Shown here: in pieces, positions 1 to 7,876 of the stretch | Position numbering within the stretch: position 1 is the first letter of the stretch | How the letters are laid out: each line of letters opens with the position of its first letter | Assembly (NCBI GenBank): GCA_021791495.1 | Contig: JAJYWN010000075.1 | Location: 81,702-145,701, forward strand | Source: Bacillota bacterium | Lineage (GTDB): Bacteria; Bacillota; Sulfobacillia; JAJYWN01 | Reading direction: 5' to 3' | DNA length: 64,000 nucleotides | Made by a program: the position numbers and the translations under genes | Notes under the pieces: generated by a model | Databases searched by the model: none | Told to the model about the DNA's origin: nothing | What the model saw: only the letters and a program-made list of their open reading frames with translations

Positions 1-1
1 C

Positions 2-1213
2 TCGATCCGAATGTGAATGCCGCACGGCGTTGGATAACCCTTCGCGCATCATGGAAAGAAAGTGGTCACGGAAACTTGCGGGAATCATCCGATTGCCCTC
101 TGTTTCCTCAAAGCCCTCGACCGTCAGAGTGACCGGCAGGCCGGAAAGCCGAGAGACTCGGCCGGCACATTCCCTTGCCGCGGAGATCAGTTCTCGTGTC
201 TCAACCCGATCAAGGTGAAGATCAGTGATGGCCCGACGGAGGTCCCAGATGGCACTACCCAACTGCTTGGTGAAGTCGGCCAGCACCGGCTGAAGGTCTG
301 ACGTGCCTTTGGGAAGATGATTCTCCAGATTCCGGAGCCCCAGCCCCACTCCGTACAGAGTCTGGAGAACACCGTCATGGATGTCTCGGGCAATGCGTTC
401 GCGTTCACGCAGGACGACCCGTTCCTGTTCGGATTCGTACAGACGTCGGGCCGCTTCCACGCTGAAAACCCACATGAGTCTGGTCGTATAGACTGCGGTG
501 CCGATTACCAGAACGGTGCGGACCAACTCGATGGGTATCCCAAATAGCCGCATGAAGACCTCGTTATTGATCGCGGACGCGGGCCAAAAGGACTGGCGCG
601 GAACCACGAACCCGGCGGTCAAACCGTACAGCGCAAAGAACAGCGCGCTGAAATGTAGGTTGCGCGCATAGGCGTGCAACCGGTCACGTTTCAGCTCTGC
701 TTCCTGTCTAACCAGACCCAGAGCGACCATGGCCGCGGACGGGAGGCCCAGCATGTACCGGGACCAGGCTTCGGAGATCCAGTACCACGTAGTGAGGGTA
801 ACGTCCGGATGGATCACGGGGAAACCGAAGAAAGCGATCAACCATCCCGCGGTGATGGTGGGCGCCAGGGTGCTAGAGATCAAGGCGGCGATCCTTGACC
901 GCTCGACCATGAGCAGTCCGATGCCAAAATGCATCAGAAGGCCAAAAGAGACAGCCCCAAGAACAGTCCGAAGCCCCCACAGGGTTGCGATGGCCAGGCT
1001 TTGCTCCGGTCTAGCCTGCAACGGGATGAACACGAGACCCCAGTCGGCAAAGGCGTGGATGAAGGCAAATGCCGCCAGAGCCCAGAGTCTATTGGCAAGG
1101 CGATAGCGGCTTCCCGGGCGTCGCTGAACACTGACGACTAGTCCCAGCGAGAAGAAAGACAAACCATAGACGAACTGGACGATGATGATGTTCTGAGCAA
1201 GCCAGTTCTTTAT
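2..1213 (-). CDS. Membrane sensor histidine kinase, HisKA_3 type (3' end outside window)
   Basis: Sensor kinase of the NarX/DesK-like class, cut by the window edge, with about 404 residues visible. Roughly the first 220 residues are hydrophobic and read as a multi-pass membrane sensor (segments such as FVYGLSFFSLGLV and FGLLMHFGIGLLMV). A short linker leads into the dimerisation box RERERIARDIHDG, with phospho-acceptor His near residue 279, and the visible C-terminus reaches the N-box REGLSNAVRHS. No ATG, GTG, TTG or CTG lies between the upstream in-frame TGA and the first membrane segment. An AAGGGTG Shine-Dalgarno sequence sits 7 nt before an ATA codon (1211-1213) that would give an M-KNWLAQN start, so I place the start there. 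A damaged ATG is the alternative. Its partner response regulator would be expected beyond base 1. Family assignment is firm; the start is not. Confidence 0.85.
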   Translation of the reverse strand, partial: MKNWLAQNIIIVQFVYGLSFFSLGLVVSVQRRPGSRYRLANRLWALAAFAFIHAFADWGLVFIPLQARPEQSLAIATLWGLRTVLGAVSFGLLMHFGIGLLMVERSRIAALISSTLAPTITAGWLIAFFGFPVIHPDVTLTTWYWISEAWSRYMLGLPSAAMVALGLVRQEAELKRDRLHAYARNLHFSALFFALYGLTAGFVVPRQSFWPASAINNEVFMRLFGIPIELVRTVLVIGTAVYTTRLMWVFSVEAARRLYESEQERVVLRERERIARDIHDGVLQTLYGVGLGLRNLENHLPKGTSDLQPVLADFTKQLGSAIWDLRRAITDLHLDRVETRELISAARECAGRVSRLSGLPVTLTVEGFEETEGNRMIPASFRDHFLSMMREGLSNAVRHSHSDR

Positions 1214-1305
1214 GAATCGTCACCCTTATGGAGCGTAGCTGCACAAGTAGCATTCCACACCATACCTGGAGGGAACCTGCCTATGCTCCCGATCATGCAG
1301 CCCCC

Positions 1306-1680
1306 CTAGTATGGCGGTTCCGAAGTGGCTTGCTGGTCGGACGTGACCGCCAAAGGAGTGAAGTGGGTCCACCGGAACCGCACGGGTTGCTCATTCACTT
1401 CCCGTAGGTACTGCTCCAGGCGGCTCACCAGTTCCTCCTTAGACGCGACTTGGATGTGGCGAAGCACCTGGTGGGTCATGAACTCGTGGCTGCGGCGCCG
1501 GTCCCGGACCAGCCCGATGACCTCGCCCGTGGCCAGGGCAAGTCCACCGAGCAAGCCGACCGTGCCATGGCGGACGTATTCGTAATCCCGGTTCCAGGTG
1601 GGGTGCTCTCCCGGCGCGGGCGGCCGGTCGGGCGTTGTGGGGCCGATGGTTGACGTGAGCCGGATCGGACTGGTTCCAGG
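1306..1680 (-). pseudogene. IS630-family transposase remnant, internally deleted
   Basis: The reading frame continues upstream of its first ATG and matches the middle of IS630/Tc1-type transposases: a PPAPGEHPTWNRDYEYVRHGT stretch, then LLGGLALATGEVIGLVRDRRRSHEF. It then jumps directly to the C-terminal helix region (LEQYLREVNEQPVRFRWTHF). The part that should hold the second and third catalytic acidic residues (the DN.SAHK and WLN..E motifs) is absent, as is the N-terminal helix-turn-helix. This is therefore a dead fragment, not a functional gene. No terminal inverted repeats were recognised around it. The 5' limit is approximate, because similarity fades near 1680. It marks the left end as a region of insertion and decay. 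Confidence 0.65.
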
Positions 1681-1762
1681 ACAGTGATTACGGCGCGAGC
1701 GGAGGAGTGAAAACCAGGATGTGGAATGGGCTTAGTTATTGAGAAAGATCTGATGGGCCTGA

Positions 1763-1825
1763 ACCAGGGCGATCGAGGCCGATCTCAAGAAGATCGAAGA
1801 GGAGATCGCGGAGGTCACTGAATGA
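1763..1825 (+). pseudogene. C-terminal remnant of a type I restriction methylase (hsdM-like)
   Basis: Twenty in-frame codons end in IEADLKKIEEEIAEVTE and a TGA, and are preceded by another in-frame TGA. The charged helix resembles the extreme C-terminus of HsdM proteins. Its stop overlaps the ATG of the following RhuM gene (ATGA), as expected for translationally coupled genes. RhuM genes are commonly found inside type I restriction loci next to hsdM. I infer that the methylase body was lost and only its coupled tail remains. The fragment is very short, so similarity alone would not carry this call; the overlap and the neighbour do. Confidence 0.4.
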
Positions 1826-2868
1826 GCGAAAAGCACACCCCCCGCCCAGGCGGAGAGATCGCTATCTATCAGGCTGAGGACGGTAGCAGCCGCATCAAGG
1901 TGCTGCTCGAAGATGAGACCGTCTGGTTGCCCCAGGCAATGATTGCCGAATTGTTCCAGACTACCGTTCCGAACGTGAACGTCCATCTCAAGAACATCTA
2001 CGCCGAGGGCGAACTGGCTGAAGAGGCAACTATTAAGACGCATTTAATAGTTCGCCAGGAAGGCTCCCGCCAGGTCTCTCGCAACGTGCTTCACTATAAC
2101 CTGGATGCCATTTTGGCCGTGGGTTACAGGGTGCAGAGCCCGCACGGCACCCGGTTTCGTCAGTGGGCCACCCAACGCCTGCGTGAATACATCGTCAAAG
2201 GGTTCGTGCTGGACGATGAACGGCTCAAGGGCGGCGGCGGACTTGTGGACTACTTCGATGAACTGCTTGCCCGCATCCGCGAGATTCGAGCCAGCGAAGC
2301 GCGCGTCTACCAGCGGATTAGAGACATTCTCGCCCTTGCCTGCGACTACACGGAGGGGGAAGAGGCAACACAGGTTTTCTTCGCCACTGTCCAGAACAAG
2401 ATGCACTATGCCGCAACGGGCATGACCGCGGCGGAGATCGTCCATCGGCGAGCCGACGCGGGCAAGTCCAACATGGGGCTGACCGCGTGGAAGGGCGACC
2501 GCGTGATCAAACGGGACGTGAGCACGGCCAAAAACTACCTGGACGCCAAGGAGATTGACACGCTCAACCGCATCACGGTGATGTTCCTTGACCAGGCCGA
2601 GTTCCGCGCTCAGCGACGGCAGGACATCCATATGCGCGACTGGGAGGGTTTTCTCGACAAATTCCTGCGCAACACTGAATTACCCGTGCTCATTGGCCCC
2701 GGCACTGTCAGCCATGACGACGCCCTCGATCGGGCGCACCAGCAGTACGACGCCTTTGCCGAGCGGCGTCGACTAGCCGCCGAGGCGGAGGCCGAGGCTC
2801 GTTACGTCGAGGACCTACGCAATTCCGCCAATGAGCTGGAGTCGCGGCGCAAGCGACAGCCCGAATGA
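1822..2868 (+). CDS. RhuM family protein
   Basis: 348 residues matching the RhuM (COG3943) family. The N-terminal region reads GEIAIYQAEDGSSRIKV, then WLPQAMIAELFQTTVPNVNVHLKNIY, the helical DNA-binding-like segment of the family, followed by RNVLHYNLDAILAVGYRV and an RFRQWATQRLREYIVKGF helix. A charged C-terminal half ends in a Glu/Arg-rich helix. RhuM proteins were named from a Salmonella pathogenicity island and usually sit within or beside type I restriction-modification loci; their biochemical role is not settled. Here only the last codons of an hsdM-like gene remain upstream, overlapping this ATG, and no hsdS or hsdR follows. The gene is intact in length but probably an orphan of a lost restriction system. 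Confidence 0.85.
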   Translation: MSEKHTPRPGGEIAIYQAEDGSSRIKVLLEDETVWLPQAMIAELFQTTVPNVNVHLKNIYAEGELAEEATIKTHLIVRQEGSRQVSRNVLHYNLDAILAVGYRVQSPHGTRFRQWATQRLREYIVKGFVLDDERLKGGGGLVDYFDELLARIREIRASEARVYQRIRDILALACDYTEGEEATQVFFATVQNKMHYAATGMTAAEIVHRRADAGKSNMGLTAWKGDRVIKRDVSTAKNYLDAKEIDTLNRITVMFLDQAEFRAQRRQDIHMRDWEGFLDKFLRNTELPVLIGPGTVSHDDALDRAHQQYDAFAERRRLAAEAEAEARYVEDLRNSANELESRRKRQPE

Positions 2869-2885
2869 GACAGGTTCCATCGGTT

Positions 2886-3878
2886 TCAGGGCGCAGGGAG
2901 ATGAGGAATGCAGGAACCTGAGCTGTAGCGGTCCATGCCCCTTTGGTAAAGCTCTTCTGGAGTTATGTCAGGGGCATCCGCCAAGAGGTCGGAGAATATC
3001 CTCCCGAAACGCTCATGATCATACTGCGGAGGCATGGAGTAGAGGTGGGGCTTACTTAAGACCAGGCCGTTGTAGAAGCGAGCCAGGTTCTCATAGGCCT
3101 TGTAGCACAGGTCGAAAGGCCAACGGTTCTTTGAAATGGCTTTGCGATGGACATCAATGAGGATATGTGTCCCGACCTCATGGCTGATGAAGTCGCACAT
3201 CCACCCGAAGTCGCTGCCCGAATAGAATACGTTCCGGTCGTAGCTGAGCGAGTTGGCGTTCGGCCCATTGCGGATGGCACTTACGAGGACGATGGAGTAA
3301 GAGTCGAACAGGAAGGTAAGGCCCGTGACACTCTCCCAGAGGGCGACCAGGTCGAGGCCAGACAAGAAATCGTTGAGGCGATGCGCTACCGCTTGGATTT
3401 CTGGTAGTTCCGCAGGCCAGACAGACGCGACATAGGTCTCAAACCCGCGCTCATAGATTCCCGCGAAAGTCTCAATCGCCGCTCGGTGAGGTTCAAGAGA
3501 TGCCAGCCATCGGTCGATCTGATGGAATCCCCAGGTCTCCAGAGCTCTAAGAGGAGTCTGGTACTCATCCAGTAAAGGGGTGAAGTCTCCTGACCGAAAA
3601 CCGTCGGTCAGGAGAGAGAAGTACTTGCCGATGGCGTTCATGTTGTCCAGGTTTAGATAAGCAGGCATGAAGACCAACGGACCCACCAGGTCTCCGCCGT
3701 GCCCGTTCCCAAATGCCAGGAGACTCCTGTGATCACGCAACCAGGCTAGGTCCTCTGGTGCCATGGCCCTGTAGTGGCGATCCGCATATTCGCTGTCAAA
3801 CCCGATCCGGGCACAGGCCAGAAGATGAAAGACGTAGTTGGGACCCAGCTCCACAACGGCCTTAACCGGCTTCATCAA
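2886..3878 (-). CDS. Uncharacterised protein with HEXXXH metal-binding motif
   Basis: 330 residues with no family I can name with certainty. The clearest motif is SHEVGTH, His233-Glu234...His238, an HEXXXH arrangement, followed 25 residues later by a Glu in YENLARFYNG (Glu263) that could be a third zinc ligand. The HEXGTH pattern with a downstream Glu is the active-site layout of the MATCAP/DUF1704 carboxypeptidase-like proteins, but the rest does not let me assign it to that family. No signal peptide is seen, so it should be cytosolic. The start is TTG 3878 or ATG 3875, after a GGGGGGAG ribosome binding site. It lies just downstream of the broken PIN gene on the same strand and may be a cargo gene of the same accessory block. 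Confidence 0.6.
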   Translation of the reverse strand: MMKPVKAVVELGPNYVFHLLACARIGFDSEYADRHYRAMAPEDLAWLRDHRSLLAFGNGHGGDLVGPLVFMPAYLNLDNMNAIGKYFSLLTDGFRSGDFTPLLDEYQTPLRALETWGFHQIDRWLASLEPHRAAIETFAGIYERGFETYVASVWPAELPEIQAVAHRLNDFLSGLDLVALWESVTGLTFLFDSYSIVLVSAIRNGPNANSLSYDRNVFYSGSDFGWMCDFISHEVGTHILIDVHRKAISKNRWPFDLCYKAYENLARFYNGLVLSKPHLYSMPPQYDHERFGRIFSDLLADAPDITPEELYQRGMDRYSSGSCIPHLPAP

Positions 3879-3920
3879 CCTACAACTCCCCCCGACGCTT
3901 ATGCTGTGCGCACCTTTTCG

Positions 3921-4391
3921 TCAGCCTATCTGGGGCCACCTTCCAGGATCAGGTGATCCGCGGACCGAGATCAGCGCTTGCTTGGCCAGTCTCGAGTCCA
4001 GGCCGGTCTCTCGTATCCAGTACGCCAGAATGTCCGGAGTGTGACGATGCTGGAATGGTAGCCTTCCTCGGTCATCAATCGGATGGCTGCGCGGTCATCG
4101 GTGAGAAGCAACTCTGGATGCGAACGCTATGAAGCGATCCATCTCTCGTGTGGTGTTGAGGTCCACCCCTGCAACCGCACCAGTTGAAATGAAAGGCTCA
4201 AGGTTGACCGGGGTCTTGTTCCCGTCGTTCCTTGAAACACGATAAACGAAGAGTGCTTCAGCTCTTACCTGGGGGACCACAGCAAGCCGAACGCCAAGAC
4301 GGGAAAGCCCCTCAATGGCGCCCTCCGCTACGTAGAGATTGAGCAGGCTACACGCGTCGACAACCACAGTGGAATTCCTGAGGTCCGCCAA
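3921..4391 (-). pseudogene. PIN-domain toxin gene broken by two frameshifts
   Basis: Frame 1 (4391-4095) starts TVVVDACSLLNLY, the first acidic motif of PIN ribonucleases, and runs to FIAFAS. Similarity then continues in another frame as ELLLTDDRAAIRLMTEEGYHS, which carries the DDRAA acidic motif, and returns to the first frame as DILAYWIRETGLDSRLAKQAL, stopping at 3921. The pattern is that of a one-base insertion near 4115 and a one-base deletion near 4045. Read as it stands, the ORF ends at residue 98 and loses the second acidic cluster, so the toxin would be inactive. It begins 9 bp after the XRE/ImmA-like gene, the usual antitoxin-toxin arrangement. Sequencing error could mimic this. Confidence 0.7.
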
Positions 4392-4400
4392 GACCGCCCC

Positions 4401-5570
4401 TTACACGGGACGAATGAGGGAATCGAGATCCTTGACGCCAGTCTTCAGAAGGAAATCTTCGACCGTACCCCTTACACTGAGACGGTCCTGGTGAAGAAGG
4501 TCGGCCAACTGCCCCTCGGATAGCAGGCCCTTGGCGAAACTCCCGATGGCCAGCATCACATACTTGACTGGGAACTCCACGGCTTCGTTCGCACGGTTCT
4601 CTGCATAGGCGGCTGGAGCCTCCTCAACCTCTCGACCTTCCCAGCCTAACCGGTCAAAGGCTCCGGTTCGAATCCTCCCTAGCTCAGCCAGCCTTGCCGC
4701 CGCTGTGTCCGTTGGGACCACGAAGAAACCCGCCACCGAAGCAATCTCGGCCGGAGTGACGTCCAACCCATGCCGACGTTGCAGGGCGAACAAGTATCGT
4801 TCCACCGCCGTTCGCGGCATGAGGAAGCTTCGGGCGAAGCAAGCGGCGGACGCATCAGCCTTCTGGTCTCCTTTGTCATGACGGTCGTGACGCGTGACGT
4901 CGGCTTCGAGCCTGTCCAGCAAGTAGCGACCATAGCCTTCCGCCATGTAGAGACGGGCCCGTTCGAGAGGCAGAACTGAATTCACCGCGATGCACCCTCC
5001 GTGAGCCTGGGTATAGGCGTATATGGCCGAGATATGGGAGGGCATCTCCGTACGGAAGACTCTCAGTCCGACCTCGACGACAAGGATCTCCATGAGGTCC
5101 GCCACGGGGCCTTCACCCAGACCGAGGCGGGCACGTTCAAGTGACGCGACCAACTCCCCCGCTTCCTGAGGGGACAAGTCTTTCGTGTCGTATTCGGGGA
5201 CTTCGGGCATGACCCTAGATCCCGCGAGCTTCTCCAGGTAGAGGAAGTCGTCGCAGGCTCCGCGGAAACGTTCGAGCAACTCCGCTTCCGACGCGTCGCC
5301 CAGGAGAGTCTCCAATTGGACGACCAGGGACTCGGCGGCCGTCTGCGGGCGCATCAGGTCCGAGACGTGGACCCCGTATAGAGCCGACAGCTTGATGAGT
5401 TCGTCGGCCTGGACCTTCCGTTCTCCGCTTTCCATGGCGACGACGGTCGTCCTGGAGACACCCAAGTGCTCCGCCGCCTGTATCTGTGTCAGATGCCGCA
5501 ACTTCCTTGCCTCGCGGAGTCTGGCCGCAAGTTCACCAGTCTGCGGGGAAACCGGTAATTCTCGGTTCAT
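4401..5570 (-). CDS. XRE-family regulator with degenerate ImmA/IrrE-like domain (antitoxin of PIN module)
   Basis: 389 residues. Residues about 13-72 form an XRE helix-turn-helix (LREARKLRHLTQIQAAEHLGVSRTTVVAMESG). Residues about 150-330 follow the layout of the ImmA/IrrE (COG2856) peptidase: GGCIAVNSVLPLERARLYM, then a region ending ACFARSFLMPR. Where active members have HEXGH, this protein reads EGYGR (residues 211-215), so both zinc histidines and the catalytic Glu are missing. It is therefore probably a structural pseudo-peptidase. The next gene on the strand is a (broken) PIN domain gene 9 bp away, and COG2856-PIN pairs are a known toxin-antitoxin arrangement. Two TGTCA-type palindromes upstream suggest autoregulation. 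Start ATG 5570. Confidence 0.8.
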   Translation of the reverse strand: MNRELPVSPQTGELAARLREARKLRHLTQIQAAEHLGVSRTTVVAMESGERKVQADELIKLSALYGVHVSDLMRPQTAAESLVVQLETLLGDASEAELLERFRGACDDFLYLEKLAGSRVMPEVPEYDTKDLSPQEAGELVASLERARLGLGEGPVADLMEILVVEVGLRVFRTEMPSHISAIYAYTQAHGGCIAVNSVLPLERARLYMAEGYGRYLLDRLEADVTRHDRHDKGDQKADASAACFARSFLMPRTAVERYLFALQRRHGLDVTPAEIASVAGFFVVPTDTAAARLAELGRIRTGAFDRLGWEGREVEEAPAAYAENRANEAVEFPVKYVMLAIGSFAKGLLSEGQLADLLHQDRLSVRGTVEDFLLKTGVKDLDSLIRPV

Positions 5571-6002
5571 CTTGGATCCCTCCGGTTCCAGACTATCCCA
5601 ATGAACCTGACATTGTCAAGAAGAATGGTGCCATCAGCTGATGCGGTGTCAGGAATACTGACACCATATCTGACTTCAAAAATGCTCCAGCAGTGAGAAG
5701 GACGAGCAGTGGTATCATGGTGAGTAGTGCTATCTGTCCACGAATTACGTGGATTCTTGCCGCCGACCAATCCTTGTCTACCGCTGGCGACGGCAGGAAT
5801 CGACATTCGGCCAGACGAAAACTCAACTGTTTGTGCCCGGTTCGGATTCGCATCACTGTCCTGTTCTTGTTCATCGGGTGACTGCTTGTACAGCATTGGT
5901 GATTGGCTGCATATAGATTGCCGGGGGAAGTGTACATGCCTTAGGTGTCCGCACAGAAACCACGACGCAGCAACGCAAGCTCGCTAGAAGAGGTGGGAGT
6001 CC
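5571..6002. other. 432-bp divergent intergenic region
   Basis: It separates the accessory block (minus strand) from the formate dehydrogenase operon (plus strand). It holds the two XRE operator palindromes near its left end and the ribosome binding site GAGGTGGG before the TTG start at 6003. Several short ORFs cross it on both strands, but none has a family-like sequence or a convincing ribosome binding site, so I call none. The AT-richer stretch at 5885-5930 (TTGTAC then CATATA) may hold the formate dehydrogenase promoter, but the match is weak. Confidence 0.35.
5645..5665 (-). promoter_or_regulatory. Palindromic operator upstream of the XRE antitoxin gene
   Basis: A perfect inverted repeat, GGTGTCAG-N5-CTGACACC, sits 75-95 bp upstream of the XRE gene start. 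A second, smaller palindrome with the same core, TGAC-ATT-GTCA, lies at 5608-5618, 38 bp from the start. Shared TGACA/TGTCA half-sites in front of an XRE regulator gene fit autorepression; binding is inferred. Confidence 0.5.
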
Positions 6003-7856
6003 TTGAAACTAACGTTGGCTAACTTCGAGGCGGAGAAAGCCAAGATGGCCGCCCAAGTGAAACAACAAGAGAACAAAACTCGCATCTATGTTGGCCTCGG
6101 CACCTGCGGTATCGCCGCCGGCGGCGGGGAGATCATGTCGACCCTTCAGAAGGAAGTGGCCGATCGCGGCCTGGACGCCGACCTGATCTCCGTCGGCTGC
6201 ATCGGCATGTGCGAGCAGGAGCCCCTGGTGGACGTGGCCCTGCCCGGTATGCGGCGCGTGACCTACGCCCGCGTCACGCCGGAGTTGGCGAAGCGCATCG
6301 TCGCCGAGCATGTGGTCGGTGGCCACCCCGTGTCCGAGGCGGTCATCGCCGAAGTGGAAGGGGACCGCGAGCAGCCCTATCCAACCCTGCCCTTCTACAA
6401 GAAGCAGAAGCGCATCGTCCTGCGGAACTGCGGGTTCATCGACCCGGAGAAGATTGAGGAGTACATCGCCTCGGACGGATACTCCGCGACCCATAAGGTC
6501 CTTTCCGGCGTAACGCCCGACGCGGTCATCGCCGAAGTCAAGGCTTCGGGCCTGCGCGGCCGCGGCGGCGCTGGATTCCCCACGGGCCTCAAGTGGGAGT
6601 TCGCCCGCAAGGCCGCCGGCCCCAAGAAGTACGTCGTCTGCAACGCCGACGAGGGCGACCCCGGCGCCTTCATGGACCGCAGCGTCCTGGAAGGCGACCC
6701 GCACGCCATCCTCGAAGGCATGATCATGTGCGCCTACGCCATCGGGTCCGACGAAGGGTACATCTACTGCCGCGCCGAGTACCCCTTGGCCATCAAGCAC
6801 CTGAAGCTAGCCATCGCCCAGGCCGAGGAAATGGGCCTGCTCGGTGACCACATCCTCGGCACGGATTTCAACTTTCACATCCACATCAAGGAAGGCGCCG
6901 GCGCCTTTGTGTGCGGCGAGGAAACCGCCCTGTTCGCCTCGATCATGGGCGAGCGCGGCATGCCGCGGCCCCGCCCCCCCTTCCCGGCGGAGAAAGGCCT
7001 GTGGGAGAAGCCGACCAACAACAATAACGTCGAAACCTACGCCAACATCCCGGCCATCATCCGGAACGGCGGTGCCTGGTACGGCTCCGTCGGAACCGAA
7101 AAGAGCAAGGGTACCAAGGTCTTCGCCCTGACCGGTAAGATCAAGAACACCGGCCTGGCTGAGGTCCCCATGGGGCTGACGCTGCGCGAGGTCGTTTACG
7201 ACATCGGCGGCGGCATCCAGAACGACCGCGCCTTCAAGGCGGCCCAGATCGGCGGCCCGTCCGGCGGCTGCATTCCGGCCAGCCTGATCGACACACCGGT
7301 CGACTACGAGTCCCTGACGGCGGCCGGCGCCATGATGGGGTCGGGCGGCCTGGTCATCGTGGACGATACCACCTGCATGGTGGACTTCGCCAAGTTCTTC
7401 CTGAACTTCACCCGCAGCGAGAGCTGCGGCAAGTGCACGCCTTGCCGCGAGGGCACCACCCGGATGTACGAGATGCTGGACCGCATCACCACCGGCAAGG
7501 GCAGCGAGGAAGAGCTGGCCCTCCTTGAGGAGCTGGCGCCCATCGTCAAGGACACCTCGCTGTGCGGCCTCGGGCAGACGGCGCCGAACCCGATCCTGAC
7601 GACGCTGCGCTACTTCCGCGACGAGTACGACGCCCACGTGAAGGAGAAGCGCTGCCCCTCTAAGGTGTGTACGCAGCTCCTGCACTTCACCATCGTCCCT
7701 GACCTGTGCCGCGGCTGCAACCTGTGCAAGAAGGGCTGCCCGTCCGGCGCCATCAGCGGCGAGTTGAAAGGCATCTATAAGATCGACCCCGAGAAGTGCA
7801 CGCGCTGCGGCTCGTGCGAGACGGTGTGCGCGTTCAACGCCGTCGTCCGGGTATAG
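6003..7856 (+). CDS. NuoF-like NAD-binding flavoprotein subunit of formate dehydrogenase (HylB/HydB type)
   Basis: 617 residues. Domains in order: thioredoxin-like ferredoxin with Cys35, Cys66 and Cys70; the FMN/NADH fold with GLRGRGGAGFPTGLKW near 180-195 and CNADEGDPGAF near 215; an SLBB segment; the NuoF [4Fe-4S] site SCGKCTPC near 475 plus a later Cys in SLCGLGQ; and a C-terminal pair of [4Fe-4S] ferredoxin motifs (CRGCNLCKKGCP, CTRCGSCETVC). This layout is that of the flavin subunits of NAD(P)-linked, often electron-bifurcating, hydrogenases and formate dehydrogenases. It would pass electrons between FdhA and NAD(P), possibly also ferredoxin. Start TTG at 6003 behind GAGGTGGG. It is followed after 20 bp by fdhA and then the NuoE-like gene, so the NuoE subunit is last, unlike the more usual E-F-A order. 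Confidence 0.92.
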   Translation: MKLTLANFEAEKAKMAAQVKQQENKTRIYVGLGTCGIAAGGGEIMSTLQKEVADRGLDADLISVGCIGMCEQEPLVDVALPGMRRVTYARVTPELAKRIVAEHVVGGHPVSEAVIAEVEGDREQPYPTLPFYKKQKRIVLRNCGFIDPEKIEEYIASDGYSATHKVLSGVTPDAVIAEVKASGLRGRGGAGFPTGLKWEFARKAAGPKKYVVCNADEGDPGAFMDRSVLEGDPHAILEGMIMCAYAIGSDEGYIYCRAEYPLAIKHLKLAIAQAEEMGLLGDHILGTDFNFHIHIKEGAGAFVCGEETALFASIMGERGMPRPRPPFPAEKGLWEKPTNNNNVETYANIPAIIRNGGAWYGSVGTEKSKGTKVFALTGKIKNTGLAEVPMGLTLREVVYDIGGGIQNDRAFKAAQIGGPSGGCIPASLIDTPVDYESLTAAGAMMGSGGLVIVDDTTCMVDFAKFFLNFTRSESCGKCTPCREGTTRMYEMLDRITTGKGSEEELALLEELAPIVKDTSLCGLGQTAPNPILTTLRYFRDEYDAHVKEKRCPSKVCTQLLHFTIVPDLCRGCNLCKKGCPSGAISGELKGIYKIDPEKCTRCGSCETVCAFNAVVRV

Positions 7857-7876
7857 CGGGGAGGGAGGCTGAGAAG

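Noticed and set aside
4095..4097. TGA ending the first PIN frame read as selenocysteine
   Set aside because: Similarity continues in a different frame, not through the TGA, so a frameshift explains it.
5593..5937. 114-codon minus-strand ORF in the intergenic region before the formate dehydrogenase operon
   Set aside because: It has a hydrophobic patch but no ribosome binding site or family match, and it runs across the XRE operator palindromes.
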